Assembly: GCF_032884065.1 (NCBI RefSeq)
Contig: NC_088865.1
Span: forward strand, 46,712,185-46,776,184
Length of the DNA stretch: 64,000 nucleotides
Origin: Artemia franciscana
Taxonomy: Eukaryota > Arthropoda > Branchiopoda > Anostraca > Artemiidae
Direction: 5' to 3'
Translations under genes and position numbers: made by a program
The notes under the pieces: generated by a model
Seen by the model: the letters and a program-made list of their open reading frames with translations, nothing else
Told to the model about the DNA's origin: nothing
The model's database searches: none
Shown: piece by piece, positions 14,554-25,799 of the stretch
How the letters are laid out: every line of letters begins with the position of its first letter
How positions within the stretch are numbered: the stretch's first letter is position 1

Positions 14554-15495
14554 TGTTTCACTCTGTAGGCAAATAAATAGACTGAATCTAAAAAAGCTAA
14601 TATTTTTAGGGAAATTATGCATTATGAAGTGATTGAATGATTTTGGACCAAGAGAATTTTAGAAGGAACGCCTATTTATTTTCACTCCAAATTTCACCTT
14701 ATCGTCAAATGACGATATACTACTAACCTGGTAGTTATTAAAAAAAAAAGATTCTTACCCTACATAGCTAATAGAGCTAACGATTGAGTTAATTCGAGAA
14801 AAGACGGGAAAAAAATTAAATGAGATCCGGTTTAGATTCTTTGACCAGGGCAAGGTCTAAACAAATTTGTCTTGGTTTAAGCACTTTTCCAAGGTGTTTA
14901 AGCGCTATCCCTGACTAGGGTGAGGAGAAGCACAACAAAGGAAAATGAAAAGTGAGCATTGCCCTTTATATCTCTGTAGCCAGACAGTTTACCTTTTCCG
15001 AAATCCATTTCAGGCAAATTTTTCATGGAAGGGATATATCCCTGAGAAAGAAGGGAAACAAGGAAACACTAAAAGTGAATGAAAAAGGAAGAAGAAGATA
15101 AATATTCTCATTTAAATCTCCGTAGAAATGAACCTCTCTTGGTGGCACTAAGTCATTATTAGATTGCTAATTACCTTTTCCTTTTCTATTTTTTAAAATA
15201 TTAGTTGGATTTCAAAATTAAGAATCATTAGTTATATTTCCCTCCAGCAGGAGATGAAAGAAGGGGGGACAATTTGTAATGTAATTCGCCTACAATTTCA
15301 TTTTTCCTATTCTTCACTGAAATAACGTGGCCCCGTCCACCCAAACCAAATCCCGTATATGTTATAAAGTAATTGCTTACTTTAGAGGTTATTTAGTCAG
15401 TTTGTTACTTTAAACAGGATTATACTGGAACGAGACATGATAACGTAATATTTTTTGGCTAGATTGCGAACTCCCATTAATTTCCCGCTTAAGAA
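14553..15495. other. No feature recognised
   Basis: AT-rich sequence with no recognised gene or element. Confidence 0.4.
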
Positions 15496-15497
15496 TA

Positions 15498-15800
15498 CAG
15501 TCGATTCGCGATAACTCGAAGCTCTATAGCTCAAAATCATCGGTATCTCGAACTATTTTCAATCCTCTTGGAGAAATCTGTTAAGTCGAGCAAAAAAAGA
15601 ACTTGAAATAATTTGCGGTTATATTTTCCCTCTGTAAGCCAAAGTGACCCTAAAACTACCTCTATAACTCAAAATTCATTAGACAAGTCGTCATTTTAAT
15701 TTTCACTTAATCTCTAAAAGTTAAAGTTCTACCTCTGTATCTCTAAGCTTTTTTAACGTACCTCTGTTAGTCGAAACTCTGGTGTGCAAGTTGCAACGTT
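15498..15800 (+). mobile_element. pogo/Tigger-like transposon end
   Basis: After a TA dinucleotide the sequence begins CAGTCGATTCGCGATAACTC and continues with repeated TCGAA and CTCTGTAAG/CTCTATAA-like phrases. That is the style of pogo/Tigger termini of the Tc1/mariner superfamily. No opposite terminus or transposase is found, so this is a solo or truncated end. The right boundary is approximate. Confidence 0.55.
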
Positions 15801-16000
15801 TAAATTTTGATCTATATTAATTTTGTTTAACATTTTTTGTAACAGATTCTGTTAATACTCAAGTGTCTATTTCCTAAGAAATTAAATTTACTATTGACAT
15901 TTCAAAATGATATCTTGCCATTTGTAAGTCATGTCTTGGTATGCCAAGTCTATAATACACTAATAAAATTATTCTTAACTTTGTAGTGGCTTTAGGGAGT

Positions 16001-16307
16001 AAATTAAATAAAAAAAAAACTAATTTTTTTAGCTGAAAGTAAGGAGCGACATTAAAACTTAAAACGAACAGAAATTACTCCGTATATAAAATGGGTTGTC
16101 CCCTCCGCAATCCCTCGCTCTTTACGCTAAAGCTTTTAATTGTTTTAAAAAGTAGAATTGTGGCAAAGAGTCAAACTTTAGCGTAAAGAGCGAGGGATTG
16201 CGGAGGGGACAACCCATTTTATATACGGAGTAATTTCTGTTCGTTTTAAGTTTTAATGTCGCTCCTTACTTTCAGCTACAAAAATTAGTTTTTTTTTATT
16301 TAATTTC
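16001..16307. repeat. Long fold-back, 102 bp perfect within 131 bp arms
   Basis: Positions 16,031-16,132 are the exact reverse complement of 16,176-16,277. Pairing continues outward with one mismatch and one indel to about 16,001 and 16,307. The loop is 43 nt (16,133-16,175). Confidence 0.95.
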
Positions 16308-16729
16308 TGAACGTTTTTGAATTAATGCATGTTTGATTTTGGCTCTCCGCGCATAAATTATTCAAATGAACTTTGTATATTAATTCTTTTTTTTGGCTAA
16401 ATAGCTTTCTCTTAGTTTTAACCAGACGATTTTTAGAAATAAGGGGTGGAGAAGGAGGCCTAGTTGCCCTCCAATTTCTCGGTTCCTTAAAAAGGCAACT
16501 AGAACTTTTAATTTTTAACGAACATTTTTATTAGTAAAAAATATACGTAACTTATAAATTAGCAACTTACGTAACAAACTTTCATAATCTTATATTTTTA
16601 TTATGTATACAAGGGGGTTTGTATCCTCGTTAATACCTCGCTCTTTACACTAAATCTTAAGCTTTGTCCCAATTCTTTAAGAATGGCCCCTGAATCAGAA
16701 AGGCCGTAGAATAAATAGTTGAAATTACT

Positions 16730-16803
16730 AAAAATACTTTAGCATAAAGAGCGAGGTATTTATCTCCTCCTAAATACCTTGCTCTTTATGCTAAAGTATT
16801 TTT
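16730..16803. repeat. 33-bp hairpin inside R1
   Basis: Left arm 16,730-16,762 pairs with right arm 16,771-16,803 with one mismatch around the loop TCTCCTCC. The stem contains the CTTTAGCATAAAGAGC motif. Confidence 0.9.
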
Positions 16804-17650
16804 AAAACCCCTCATATGCGTAATAATCTCTGTTCGTTTTAAGTTTCAATGCTACTCCTTCCTTTCATTTGAAAAAAACGTTTTCATGTTTATTTTTCAT
16901 TGTTTTCTTATAATAATGCTAGAAAATCATGCGCCCTTTTCCTTGAATTTTTCTTCCCCCATGGCAGATTCCTCCAAGGAAAGATCCTCAAACATAGCCC
17001 CCTCCCCTCAGCCCCATCCCCAAACAAAATAAAATCCCCCTGAAAACGTCTGTACACTTCCCAATAATCATTACTATATGTAAACACTGGTCAAAGTTTG
17101 TAACTTGCAGCCCCTTCTCCAGGGATTGTGGGGGAGTAAATCATTCCCAAATACATAGTTATTATGGTTTTCGACTATGCTGAACAAAATGGCTATCTCA
17201 AAATTTTGATCCGTTGACTTTGGGAAAAAATGAGCGTGGGAGGGGGCCTAGATGCCCTCCAATTTTTTTGGTCACTTAAAAAGGGCACTAGAACTTTTCA
17301 TTTCCGTTAGAATGAGCCCTCTTGCGACATTCTAGGACCACTTGGTTGATACGATGACCCCTGGGAAAAAGAAAAAACAAAAAAACAAAAAAAATAAACA
17401 CGCACCCGTGATTTGTCTTCTGGCAAAAAATACAAAATTCCACATTTTTGTAGATAGAAGCTTGAAACTTCTACAGTAGGGTTCTCTGATACGCTGAATC
17501 TGATGATGTGATTTCCGTTAAGATTTTAAGACTTATAGGGGGTGTTTCTCCCTATTTTCATAAATAAGGCAAATTTTCTCAGGCTCGTAACTTTTGATGG
17601 GTAAGACTAAACTTGATGAAACTTATATATTTAAAATCATGTAACACGAT

Positions 17651-18540
17651 AAAAATCATGTCCCATGAATTTCGAGTTAATGAGAACCATCTGTATTATA
17701 TATTTTTCAAACTTAAAGAGGCAGTGGATATTATTGTATCAAGAGGTGGAAAAAATGAACGAAATCGTGAAGTAGAATTTACAAAAACAATATTTAACTT
17801 CATTAAATTTTATAATAGATTTTAGTACTATCGACTAATTACTATTATGCTCGAAATTTTTCAAAAACAAGTTAAAGGGAGAAAGAATCTCCAAAAGGAT
17901 GGAAACCCTTTGAGAAATCCTTAAGGAAATATCATCCTTAAGGAATCCTTGAACAAATATCAGAAATATTTCTCAAGGGAAATGTTTTAGTGGAAAAACA
18001 TTCCCCATCAACTGTTTGCATTTGCAAAAGCATATTTGTCCTGCTGAACAACTACTTTGATTTTTCGATTTTTGTTCTTTTCGATTTTTTTTTCTAGAAA
18101 GAGCTTCACAAGGACTTGACTCTAAAGTTCAGGCTAATTTTTAAGAGATAAAGGAGACCGGCCCTTTTTGCCACAAAAACATTCCAGAACCTCCCCTTCA
18201 AAGATTACCGAACATAGTTTTGAACGCATCAGAACAAACTACAATCATTATTCAGCTAAGGATTGTTATTGTATTGTTTTTCTCATTTAAACTAAAAAGA
18301 ATTCTTGTTAAGGAAATGTTTAGGACAAAATTATTTTTCTCCGGCCAAATCATAATATTCATGTGATTCTGCAATTTGAAATTAAAACCATTGTTTTCTT
18401 TCTTCTTAGAATTAATTATTGTTGTGTAATCCGATTTAAAAATTTCCGTTAAGCTAAAAGTGCTGTATTTTATTTTAAGAGTTAAAATTAAACTTTAGCA
18501 TGATCTGTTACTATTTTGCTTTAATGTTAAAGGAGATCAT
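17651..18540. other. No gene recognised
   Basis: AT-rich sequence. Around 17,900-17,960 is a cluster of overlapping short repeats built on ATCCTTAAGGAA. Nothing else is recognised. Confidence 0.4.
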
Positions 18541-18870
18541 AGTTACATCAAAGAGATTTTAGCAACGAACTATAAGTAAAGATTGGCCTAGATTAACTGT
18601 AACCGTAACACTAAAAAGGGAGTTTTTTATGACAATTGGTTTACAAAAAGACTACTTTTTGTGCTAATTCCAAATATATAAGACTTGTGAAGCTTAACGT
18701 TATCAATCAGAAGCTATGAACCTGGTAGGATTTTAATTCTTTCGGAAAAAGTACCCTCCCCCAAATAAAGGCAGGCGATCTTTACGAAAATCCTTTTTAT
18801 TAGATTCAGCGTATCGGAGAGCAGATTGATAAGTTAAAAACGGGCTCGATCATTTCTATAGATGTCATTG
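18541..18870 (-). repeat. R1-type fragment, end region
   Basis: Reverse-oriented and diverged. The ACGAACTATAAGTAAAG segment corresponds to the palindrome-flank of the 3,689 copy. Later blocks (AATATATAAGACTTG, then AGATTCAGCGTATCGGAGAG) correspond to the far end of the 16,001 copy. Confidence 0.5.
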
Positions 18871-19022
18871 CTAGAGCTCTAGTTAATGCAGAAGAGAAGA
18901 ATTCGGTTTTAGCATTTTATTTTGAAGATTTTTTTGGATCTAGTGATTGACCTAGGTATGACCTTTACCATAAAAAATATTAGTAAAAATGAATCAGGTC
19001 ATTGCATAACCTAGCTAATGTC

Positions 19023-20240
19023 GGTAAAATTCTAGTTAATTGACTTCTTGCTATCTCGGAAAGGTTTTAGGTTAGAAAAATGAAACTTTCAGGGATGGGT
19101 CTACAGGCTAAAGTATGTCCTGGGAAGGTATTTTAAAGTACCCACCGCTACCAATCCTTCTCCCTCTAGAGGGCCCTGAATTTGTCTACATGACAGGTCT
19201 ATACCTATTGAAATTTTGACAGAACAACATTTTGCCCTAATTTTCAGTTACTAGTTGCCTTTTCTCTGCCTTTAGTTCTGGAAATGCAATTCCTGTTATT
19301 TGAGTAGAATTTTGAGCCATATCAAGGTTTTTTTTCAAAATCTAGGAAAGGTATTTCCATATTTTTAAAACCTTATAAAATGGAATTGAGCAAAGTTATG
19401 AAGCTGAAAACAATTTTGTTGTACTTTAATTAAGCAGAAGATCTATTTTGCAAGGTTTCACTTTCATAACACACATATTTTTAAAGGTCATCAAAGGTTA
19501 GGTCCCTCTAGAGGGAGAAGGAGTAGAGGTAGTTGCTTCAAATACCTTCACAGGACATACTTAAGTCTGTAGATTCATCTCTGAAAGTCTCATTTTCCTA
19601 ACCTAAACCCTTTCTGAGATTGCAAAAAGTCAATTAACTAGAATTTTTCCTTAATGTCTTATGTCTTGAATATGCATACACTCTTCAGTAGGCCTATGTT
19701 GCAATTTTGAGAAAAAGGCTTGCCTAATTATTTAAGTTTACTAAAGATTCCACAGATAAAAAGCCAGTTTAAACCTATCTAAATTTTGATAAATGCAATT
19801 TACCTTAATTTTGGGTTCTCAGCTTCTTTTACTTATGCTCTTGTTGTTGAAAATGGATTTCCTATTATTTCAGCATGATTTTAAGCCTTGTTAGAAAATC
19901 ATGTGGTTGCCCACAGAAAATGTTAGTTTAGCTTCTTTTGCTATCATGGACAAGGGTTAGATTAGAAAAATGAAACTTTCAGGGGTGGGTCTACAGACTA
20001 TACTATGTCCTGGGAAGCATTTTGAAATACCTACCTCTACTACTTTCTCTATAGATCAGTGACCTTTGAGGACCTTCAAAATTAGGCAAATTTTAAGACT
20101 TAGAAATCAGAAGAGTGTTAACATGGAAGCTTGGCAATACCTTCCTAGAGTATGTTTTTGGCTCTAGATTCATTACTAAAAGTTTTTTTTTTTTAACTAA
20201 CCCCTCTCCAAGATAGCACAGAATAGCAAAAATAGAATTC
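19023..20240. repeat. Array of inverted repeats (fold-back family)
   Basis: Four related arms alternate in orientation. Arm 1 (19,023-19,180, forward) and arm 2 (19,497-19,650, reverse) share CTAGTTAATTGACTT, AAAATGAAACTTTCAG-like and CCCTCTAGAGGG blocks. Arm 3 is forward (19,931-20,070) and arm 4 reverse and more diverged (about 20,135-20,230). A further reverse arm appears at 25,235-25,350. No ORF is present. It looks like two neighbouring copies of a palindromic element. Confidence 0.65.
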
Positions 20241-20435
20241 TACAATTGTTTTTAAGTAATGCTGCAACTACATATTTGGATCCTATTCAGTTGAATATCA
20301 TGTTTTTTTTGTTGTTTTTTTTTATAAAAATGAAGGTAGTTTCTTTCCAAGTGTTCCTTGGCTTTATGCTAAAATTTAACTTTTGCATAAATACTTAAAA
20401 ATAAAATCCCATGAAAAAGAGACAAAAATCATTAC

Positions 20436-20612
20436 CTTGAATTGCACATGCTAGCAACAGGACAAATTCTTTGTCTGTCAGCTTCAGTGATGATAGTAAT
20501 TTTGGCAAAGCTTTACTTTCATCACAAGGTTTTGAAAATGCATATAGCAAGATTCTCATGACCACATATTGTTTCTTTGTCTTATTACCAAAGCTATCCA
20601 TTTTTTTGCTTT
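20436..20612 (-). CDS. Candidate internal exon, possible GRIP-domain part
   Basis: On the minus strand a 177-nt open segment follows an acceptor-like TTTTAG and ends at a donor-like CAAG|GTAATG. Read as a phase 2 to phase 1 internal exon it encodes about 58 residues, including KKQYVVMRILLYAF and KALPKLLSSLKLTDKEF. The spacing of the tyrosine, the hydrophobic IL(L)Y pattern and the following amphipathic segment resembles golgin GRIP domains (pattern EYLRKVLFEYM), which bind Arl1 at the trans-Golgi. The resemblance is short and judged by eye. I found no flanking exons, no coiled-coil region, and no supporting poly(A) site. It could also be a chance ORF. Confidence 0.3.
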
Positions 20613-21595
20613 CTAAAATCCTCCTTCAACAAAATTAAAAATTTATAAAGTGGGTAGGGTTTTGAAGCCAAAGGAAATGTTGGGGTTGGGCAATATGAAT
20701 GAATAATGACATAAAAACAATATACAATCATCAGAATCTAGCTATATGCAGTAATTCAAAAAAATAAAAAAAAACTCATAAGAAATTAAAATATCCTCCA
20801 TTCAAAATTTTAACACCATAGGAGCTTGCCCTTGACTAACTACAATTTCTGGCAAAAATAGGGTTACAATGATGAAACATCATAACCATAACAAACAAGG
20901 CTTAACCAATCAGTAAAAAGTATGCCATAAACATCAACTAACAATTCAACCAATCAGAATACAGACCTCACCCTGCTGCCTGCAGGACCCTTGAACTAAT
21001 ATGCTTTGCTCTATAGGTAATGTTACCTGTAAGCAAAATTGGACCTTTGTTTTGTTCAAAAGTGAAAGTGAACCGTCTCTGATATTAGCATTAATGGAAG
21101 TGTGAGTTTTTTAATTATCTTCTTACTTTCCACTCTACAGAAAGTACCAGTGATAACTGGAATTATCATTTAAGATATAGTTTCATCCCTCAGCTTCAAA
21201 ACCTTCTTTTCCCTCAGCTTCAAAACTCTGCCCACTTTATGCATTTTTTGTTTGCCCCATGGAGGAGTCAACCAGAAATGAATGCATTTCTGGAAGTAGT
21301 ATTTCTAAGTGCTATAGTATAGAAACTATGTTGCAAAGCAGCAGTTTCCAGTTTAGATGGCTTGTGACAAAAGTAAAGTTTTACTGCTCTGTGGTATCCC
21401 AAACAGAGCACTATAATTACCATAGAGGCCAGCTTTTTTTTGCTGTAGATGTTTCACAAGCTGACAACTCTATCAACTTGTTCCTTAGCCTGGTGTTTGC
21501 TTGTTTCTGGAAAAGCTCATGAGGAACTTCCAAGTTCTATTTGAATTATCTGGTTAGAGAAGGTCAGGAGTTATATCTTCTGTATTTACAAGTTG
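20613..21595. other. No feature firmly recognised
   Basis: The plus-strand ORF at 21,259-21,522 has no family I know. On the minus strand the sequence up to about 21,540 may be the eroded C-terminus of the LINE at 21,600-22,585. Confidence 0.35.
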
Positions 21596-21599
21596 GTAT

Positions 21600-22582
21600 G
21601 GTGTTATCACATCACTTGGTTCGCGTCAATATGCTAGAGATAATATTCTAAGTTTATTGAGACAGGGTGGATATGAGACATGCATTTAATGTCTTTAATG
21701 CATTTTATTGCCCTTCTCTAGACTGGTTCCATTGCTACATAGTCAGTCTTGTTAATTAGGCATGCAGTATACATTCCAGACTCTAGTCTTGGTCAAACTA
21801 GACTTTTGTATAGCTTAGTCATTACAGTTGGAGATCTGGTAGTGAATGTTCTTTTGATTTAGCCAAGTATCTGGTCTTTACAATAGTTGCTTGTGCATGA
21901 ATATGAAAATTCAACTCATTGTCAACCAAAAGATAGAAAGATTTCTCTCCCCATGGCTACTGAAAATAGCTTTGCACAACCCATCACTACAATTCATATG
22001 GTACTGAGTGTGTGGGATTTTCTTCCCAAGGTGGAGAGTCTTGCATTTTTGCTATGATAGATAAATAGATAGATAGATAAGTGTATTTCAAAAGCCTAAG
22101 GGCCATATACACACAAAAATATAAATAAATAACACACAAGCAAGAAAATTAAACAACAGTACAAATTACAAGCACGCACAGAAACAGAATACAGCGCGAA
22201 AATACCTAATCTAACGACAAAATAAGTTAATCATATAAACTTTTCTTCTTACTAAGGATTAACGGACTTTTCCCCTTTATTAATAATATTTTCACTCTTA
22301 ACAACCTATTCTAAAAATATTGCCAAGGACCCCCACGCTTAATTGGTCATCCCATAAATCTTCCGCTTTCCCGATTGAAAGAGAGAGAAAACAAGAAGAG
22401 AAAAAGAAATTCAATTCAAATTATGTTGAGTTCAAGCTTCTAAATATTAGTCCAGTGAGTGAATGCATCAAAGTACAGTTGTATTGACTCAATAATTTCC
22501 ACTGTATTTGCATAACCAATGAGTTTTGAGTCATCAGCATAGAGGCTTATTTTGTTATTCAGGATTTTTTCTTTCATTTATA

Positions 22583-22585
<3 letters not shown>
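21600..22585 (-). pseudogene. Decayed LINE reverse transcriptase (CR1/Jockey-like), split
   Basis: The minus-strand segment 22,426-22,580 encodes [18 protein letters not shown] (motif C with YADD) followed by FDAFTHWTN and KLELNI. The protein continues at 22,052 downward with KCKTLHLGKK, then after frameshifts LYKSLV.PRLESGMYTACL, KTDYVAMEPVQRR and IKCIK, all typical of the region after RT in CR1/Jockey-type LINEs. The two halves are separated by a 365-bp insertion (22,057-22,421). Motif A/B and the endonuclease are missing on the high-coordinate side, where a TA tract begins. Confidence 0.75.
22057..22421 (-). mobile_element. 5'-truncated LINE 3' end nested in older LINE
   Basis: The insert interrupts the LINE reading frame. 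On the minus strand it ends in TATGGCCCTTAGGCTTTTGA, AATACACTT and a (TATC)n tail (plus 22,057-22,080), typical of a non-LTR 3' end with a simple-repeat tail. TATG flanks both sides (22,053-22,056 and 22,422-22,425), a short target-site duplication. No coding sequence is recognised in it. Confidence 0.65.
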
Positions 22586-22672
<87 letters not shown>

Positions 22673-22673
22673 A
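22586..22673. repeat. (TA)n tract
   Basis: About 88 bp of mostly TA repeats with one TG interruption near the right end, located just upstream (in LINE orientation) of the YADD segment. Confidence 0.95.
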
Positions 22674-23485
22674 ACTCCCTTTTAAGTTGTTGAACTGAGT
22701 GTCTGCCAGGTTTATGGGCTGAGGTATAATCTATTTTATTTATTAAAAAGAAAGATTAAGCCATAGGCTTGTCTCATTAACAATCAGCTTTAGTAAAAGC
22801 TGATCTTTTGGGGAACAGTCTACAGACACATTTCTCTTTTTCAATGTTTATTGTGATTCCATGGTTTTATTCTGTTCTCCTTTTCTGAGGATTACTTTGT
22901 ACCCTCTGATTGCCATGACCCCATGTACCCCCTGTGCAGGCATGCATGAGCATTTCAAGGCTCTTTTCAATTTAGGGTGTAGATTTACAAGTCTTACAAA
23001 TTAGTGCAGGTACAAGACTTGAAATGCTTTCTTTATACCTCTTCAGCTGTAGATCTATTTTTCATAGTGTCACTTTTATAGAACAAAATTTGTGAAAGGG
23101 TAGTGGCCTTTGATGGGTAAAAGCCTGAGGTAAATACTTTTAAATACCTTCTAGGAGAATCATTGAGGCTCTGGATCTGGGCGTTACCCTTTGGAGGAGG
23201 GGCGAAAAACTTAAAAATCAACATTGTATCAGTAGGACAGAAAGTTTCATGAAATTTGCATAATAGAAACCATGCCCTGTACAGGGTGTATGATCTGGTA
23301 TATTTTCACATCACTTACTGGCTGCAACAATTAACACAAGTGACTATCTATAAAAGGTTTGTGGTTTTATTGATAAACACTGTTGGCTATCATTCTATGT
23401 TTAAACATATGCAGTATGGGCAGTGTTCAACTATGACAATGTTTCCAAAGCAAGTAGAACATTAACAGTTTGAGATTATCTTTGC
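22674..23485. other. No feature recognised
   Basis: No firm gene. Part of 23,090-23,200 weakly resembles the fold-back arms at 19 kb. 23,240-23,485 may be the eroded N-terminal part of the hAT transposase that follows. Confidence 0.35.
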
Positions 23486-23489
23486 TATT

Positions 23490-24430
23490 TTGTGAGTGGT
23501 TTGTACATAGATGGAGCCAGAACTATGGCAGGTCAGTGAACTTAACTTGAAGCTTTGGTTAAAACTGTTGCCCCAAACATGAAATTGACCCATTGAATTG
23601 TTCATAGAGAGGCTCTAGTCCTAAAAATTTGAGCCCCAGTCTAAATGACGTTTTTCAAATTATCATTGAAACAGTCATCTTAAGCACAGCCACAACAGTC
23701 AAGGTAGTTTAAATTTTTGTATGAAGAAATAGGCTTGGGGAATACAGCACTGCCATTTCACTCCATAGCTTGGTGGTTGTCTTGGGGAAATGTTCAAATA
23801 GAATTTTTGAACCTAGAAATGGAGTTTTTATGTTTTAAGACTTTATAAAAAAAACCTTCAACAGAGCTGTACTGCAATACACGGTTCCTTTTGAAGCTAG
23901 CTTATCTTACAGATATTTTTTCAAAGCTAAATATGTGGAATAAATCTCTGCAAAAAGGAAAAGGCAATATTCTGATTTGGGAAGAAAAGTTACAAGGCTT
24001 CATTAAAAAGTTGTCACTGTGAAATGCTGTTTTGAAAATGCTACACATAGCTGTTTTTTCAACATTACTGAATATGGTGCAAGAATTAGAGTGTGAGGAC
24101 ATTCCCCAAGTATTAACAATATGTTTTGTTAATCATCTGTCAATTTTATAATAAAAGTTTAAAGAATATTTCCGTGAAAACCTGCAACCATTTCTTTGGT
24201 TGCAGCCCAAGGGAAATAGTTAGTTGAGGTTGACAGCTCATTGATCTGCCATGTTGAAAGCACAGGATAAATATTATAATAGTAGCAAAATTTTGATTCA
24301 GAAATTGGATACATCACTGGGCACAGTTTGTGAAGTTTCTTATAGCTTCAAAAGGTTTCCTATATTCCCATTGCAATGTTCTAAAAATTTGTTATTGCAC
24401 ACATGCAAAGGTATGAAGAAAGGCATGTGA
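23490..24430 (+). pseudogene. Dead hAT transposase (ZBED5/FAM200-like)
   Basis: Plus-strand frames, joined across several frameshifts and stops, read in order CTDGARTMAG, VHREALVLK, LGNTALPFHSIAWWLSWG, then TDIFSKLNMWNKSLQ, NILIWEEKLQGFIKKL, a block like VNHL...FKEYFRENLQPF, and finally VSYSFKRFPIFPLQCSKNLL. This order and wording match the hAT-derived ZBED5/FAM200 type of protein (C-terminal catalytic core and dimerisation part), which moves DNA as a cut-and-paste transposase. In-frame stops throughout show it is not functional. Terminal inverted repeats were not found. Confidence 0.7.
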
Positions 24431-25799
24431 CTGATGGGTCCCAAAAATCTTTAATTTTTATGCTGTGGTTGTAAGCTATATTTGAATAAGACAACTCACG
24501 AACAAGATTCTTGATAAGTATAAAAGAAGAGTGCCTGATATTGTTTGAATAAGCCACGAGAGTGCTAGTCCCATCTGCAACTACATAGTGAAACATGATT
24601 TTCTGCCCTAGTATCTGTGAAGTTTAAGTACTGTGGAAGACTAGATGTCAGTAAAGAATTGAGAGCAGTTTTATTGAACATCTCTCCTTGTTTCACCTAA
24701 TTTTGTGATGAATAAAGGAACAAGCCCGCCCATCACATTAAAAGTAGCTGATTCATCAAAACCTTTTATAATCAATACATTTTCTTTTAAAGTAAATTTG
24801 TAATGTGAATATGCTTGTTCTAACTTTTAGGTACTCCTAAATATGACTATTAAAATTCTTTTAATGATGAGCACACAGGTCTGGAGTTGACCAAAGTGGG
24901 GAGGGGGGATTGGGCTGAATTTTTTTTTACAACATCAAGTCTAGCCCGTTTAAATGGTACTATTTCTCTTCATAACATTTAGAGAAACATCCGTGATTGA
25001 GTTTTTTCTGGAATTGAAGTATTTTTTTTTTCAAGTTTAAGATCCTGTGACAAATGTTGTAAACATTTTTTCAAGACTAGATTCAAGCTAAAAATTTTCA
25101 ATTGCGATTAAGCTCCATCATTAACCACCAGTAGCCTACATTTAAAAAAGTTAACATTGTAAATGACCAATATACTAAAGTATAAGTAAGACAATTAAGA
25201 CAAATTCACAAAACAGGGTTTGTTAGGTTTATCAAAGATCAGTATCATCTAAAGGGGGTTGGGAGGGATGGAGCTAATCACTTTAAAATACCATTCTGTG
25301 GTATAGCATAGGCTCTGTGTCCATCTCTGACATTGATCTCAGTTTTAGATTAAAGCCCAAGGAGTTCCCGACTAGGGTCTGATTGATATGGATTTTTGGG
25401 GTGTGGTACTCATACCAATATATTGGTAGCATACCCGATACAATGCTGATATAATTCTCTGCCCATATTCATACTCAAATGTTTCCTGCTGGTCTATTAC
25501 ACACCAAAGAACAAACTAAATAATTCACTGTGGACTCCAAAAAGTTGGCCATTTAAAATAATTTTTTTATTTTGTTGCTCTCTCCACCATGGTCAAGCTC
25601 AGCTAATGGTTCCACCCCCAAGGACTGGGCATGCACAAATTACTTGAGGAAACCTGGTGACATTTTCTGGACAAGCTCTGCATAAAATAAAAAACAAATA
25701 TATTGGCCAATAACCAATATTTTCTTTGAGTAACCAATTGTGACACTGACCCTCATATCAGCCCAATAATATCAGTTGGGCTATATCTACCTCTATCCT
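24431..25799. other. No gene recognised; one fold-back arm
   Basis: AT-rich. 25,235-25,350 resembles arm 2 of the inverted repeat array at 19 kb (CTAAAGGGGG, TTTAAAATACC and CATCTCTGACA blocks in the same order). Nothing else recognised. Confidence 0.4.

Larger units (their letters stand above)
16001..17650 (+). repeat. R1 repeat, composite copy with fold-backs
   Basis: The best copy of the R1 family. It begins with a large inverted repeat (arms 16,001-16,132 and 16,176-16,307) and continues through blocks shared with the 6,535 and 3,689 copies. It contains a second hairpin at 16,730-16,803. It ends near TTTTGATGGGTAAGAC...CTTATATATTTAAAATCATG. Copies of TTTAGC(G/A)TAAAGAGCGAGG occur at the tips of both hairpins and near 16,655. 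It is non-coding; I cannot assign a transposon class. Confidence 0.7.
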
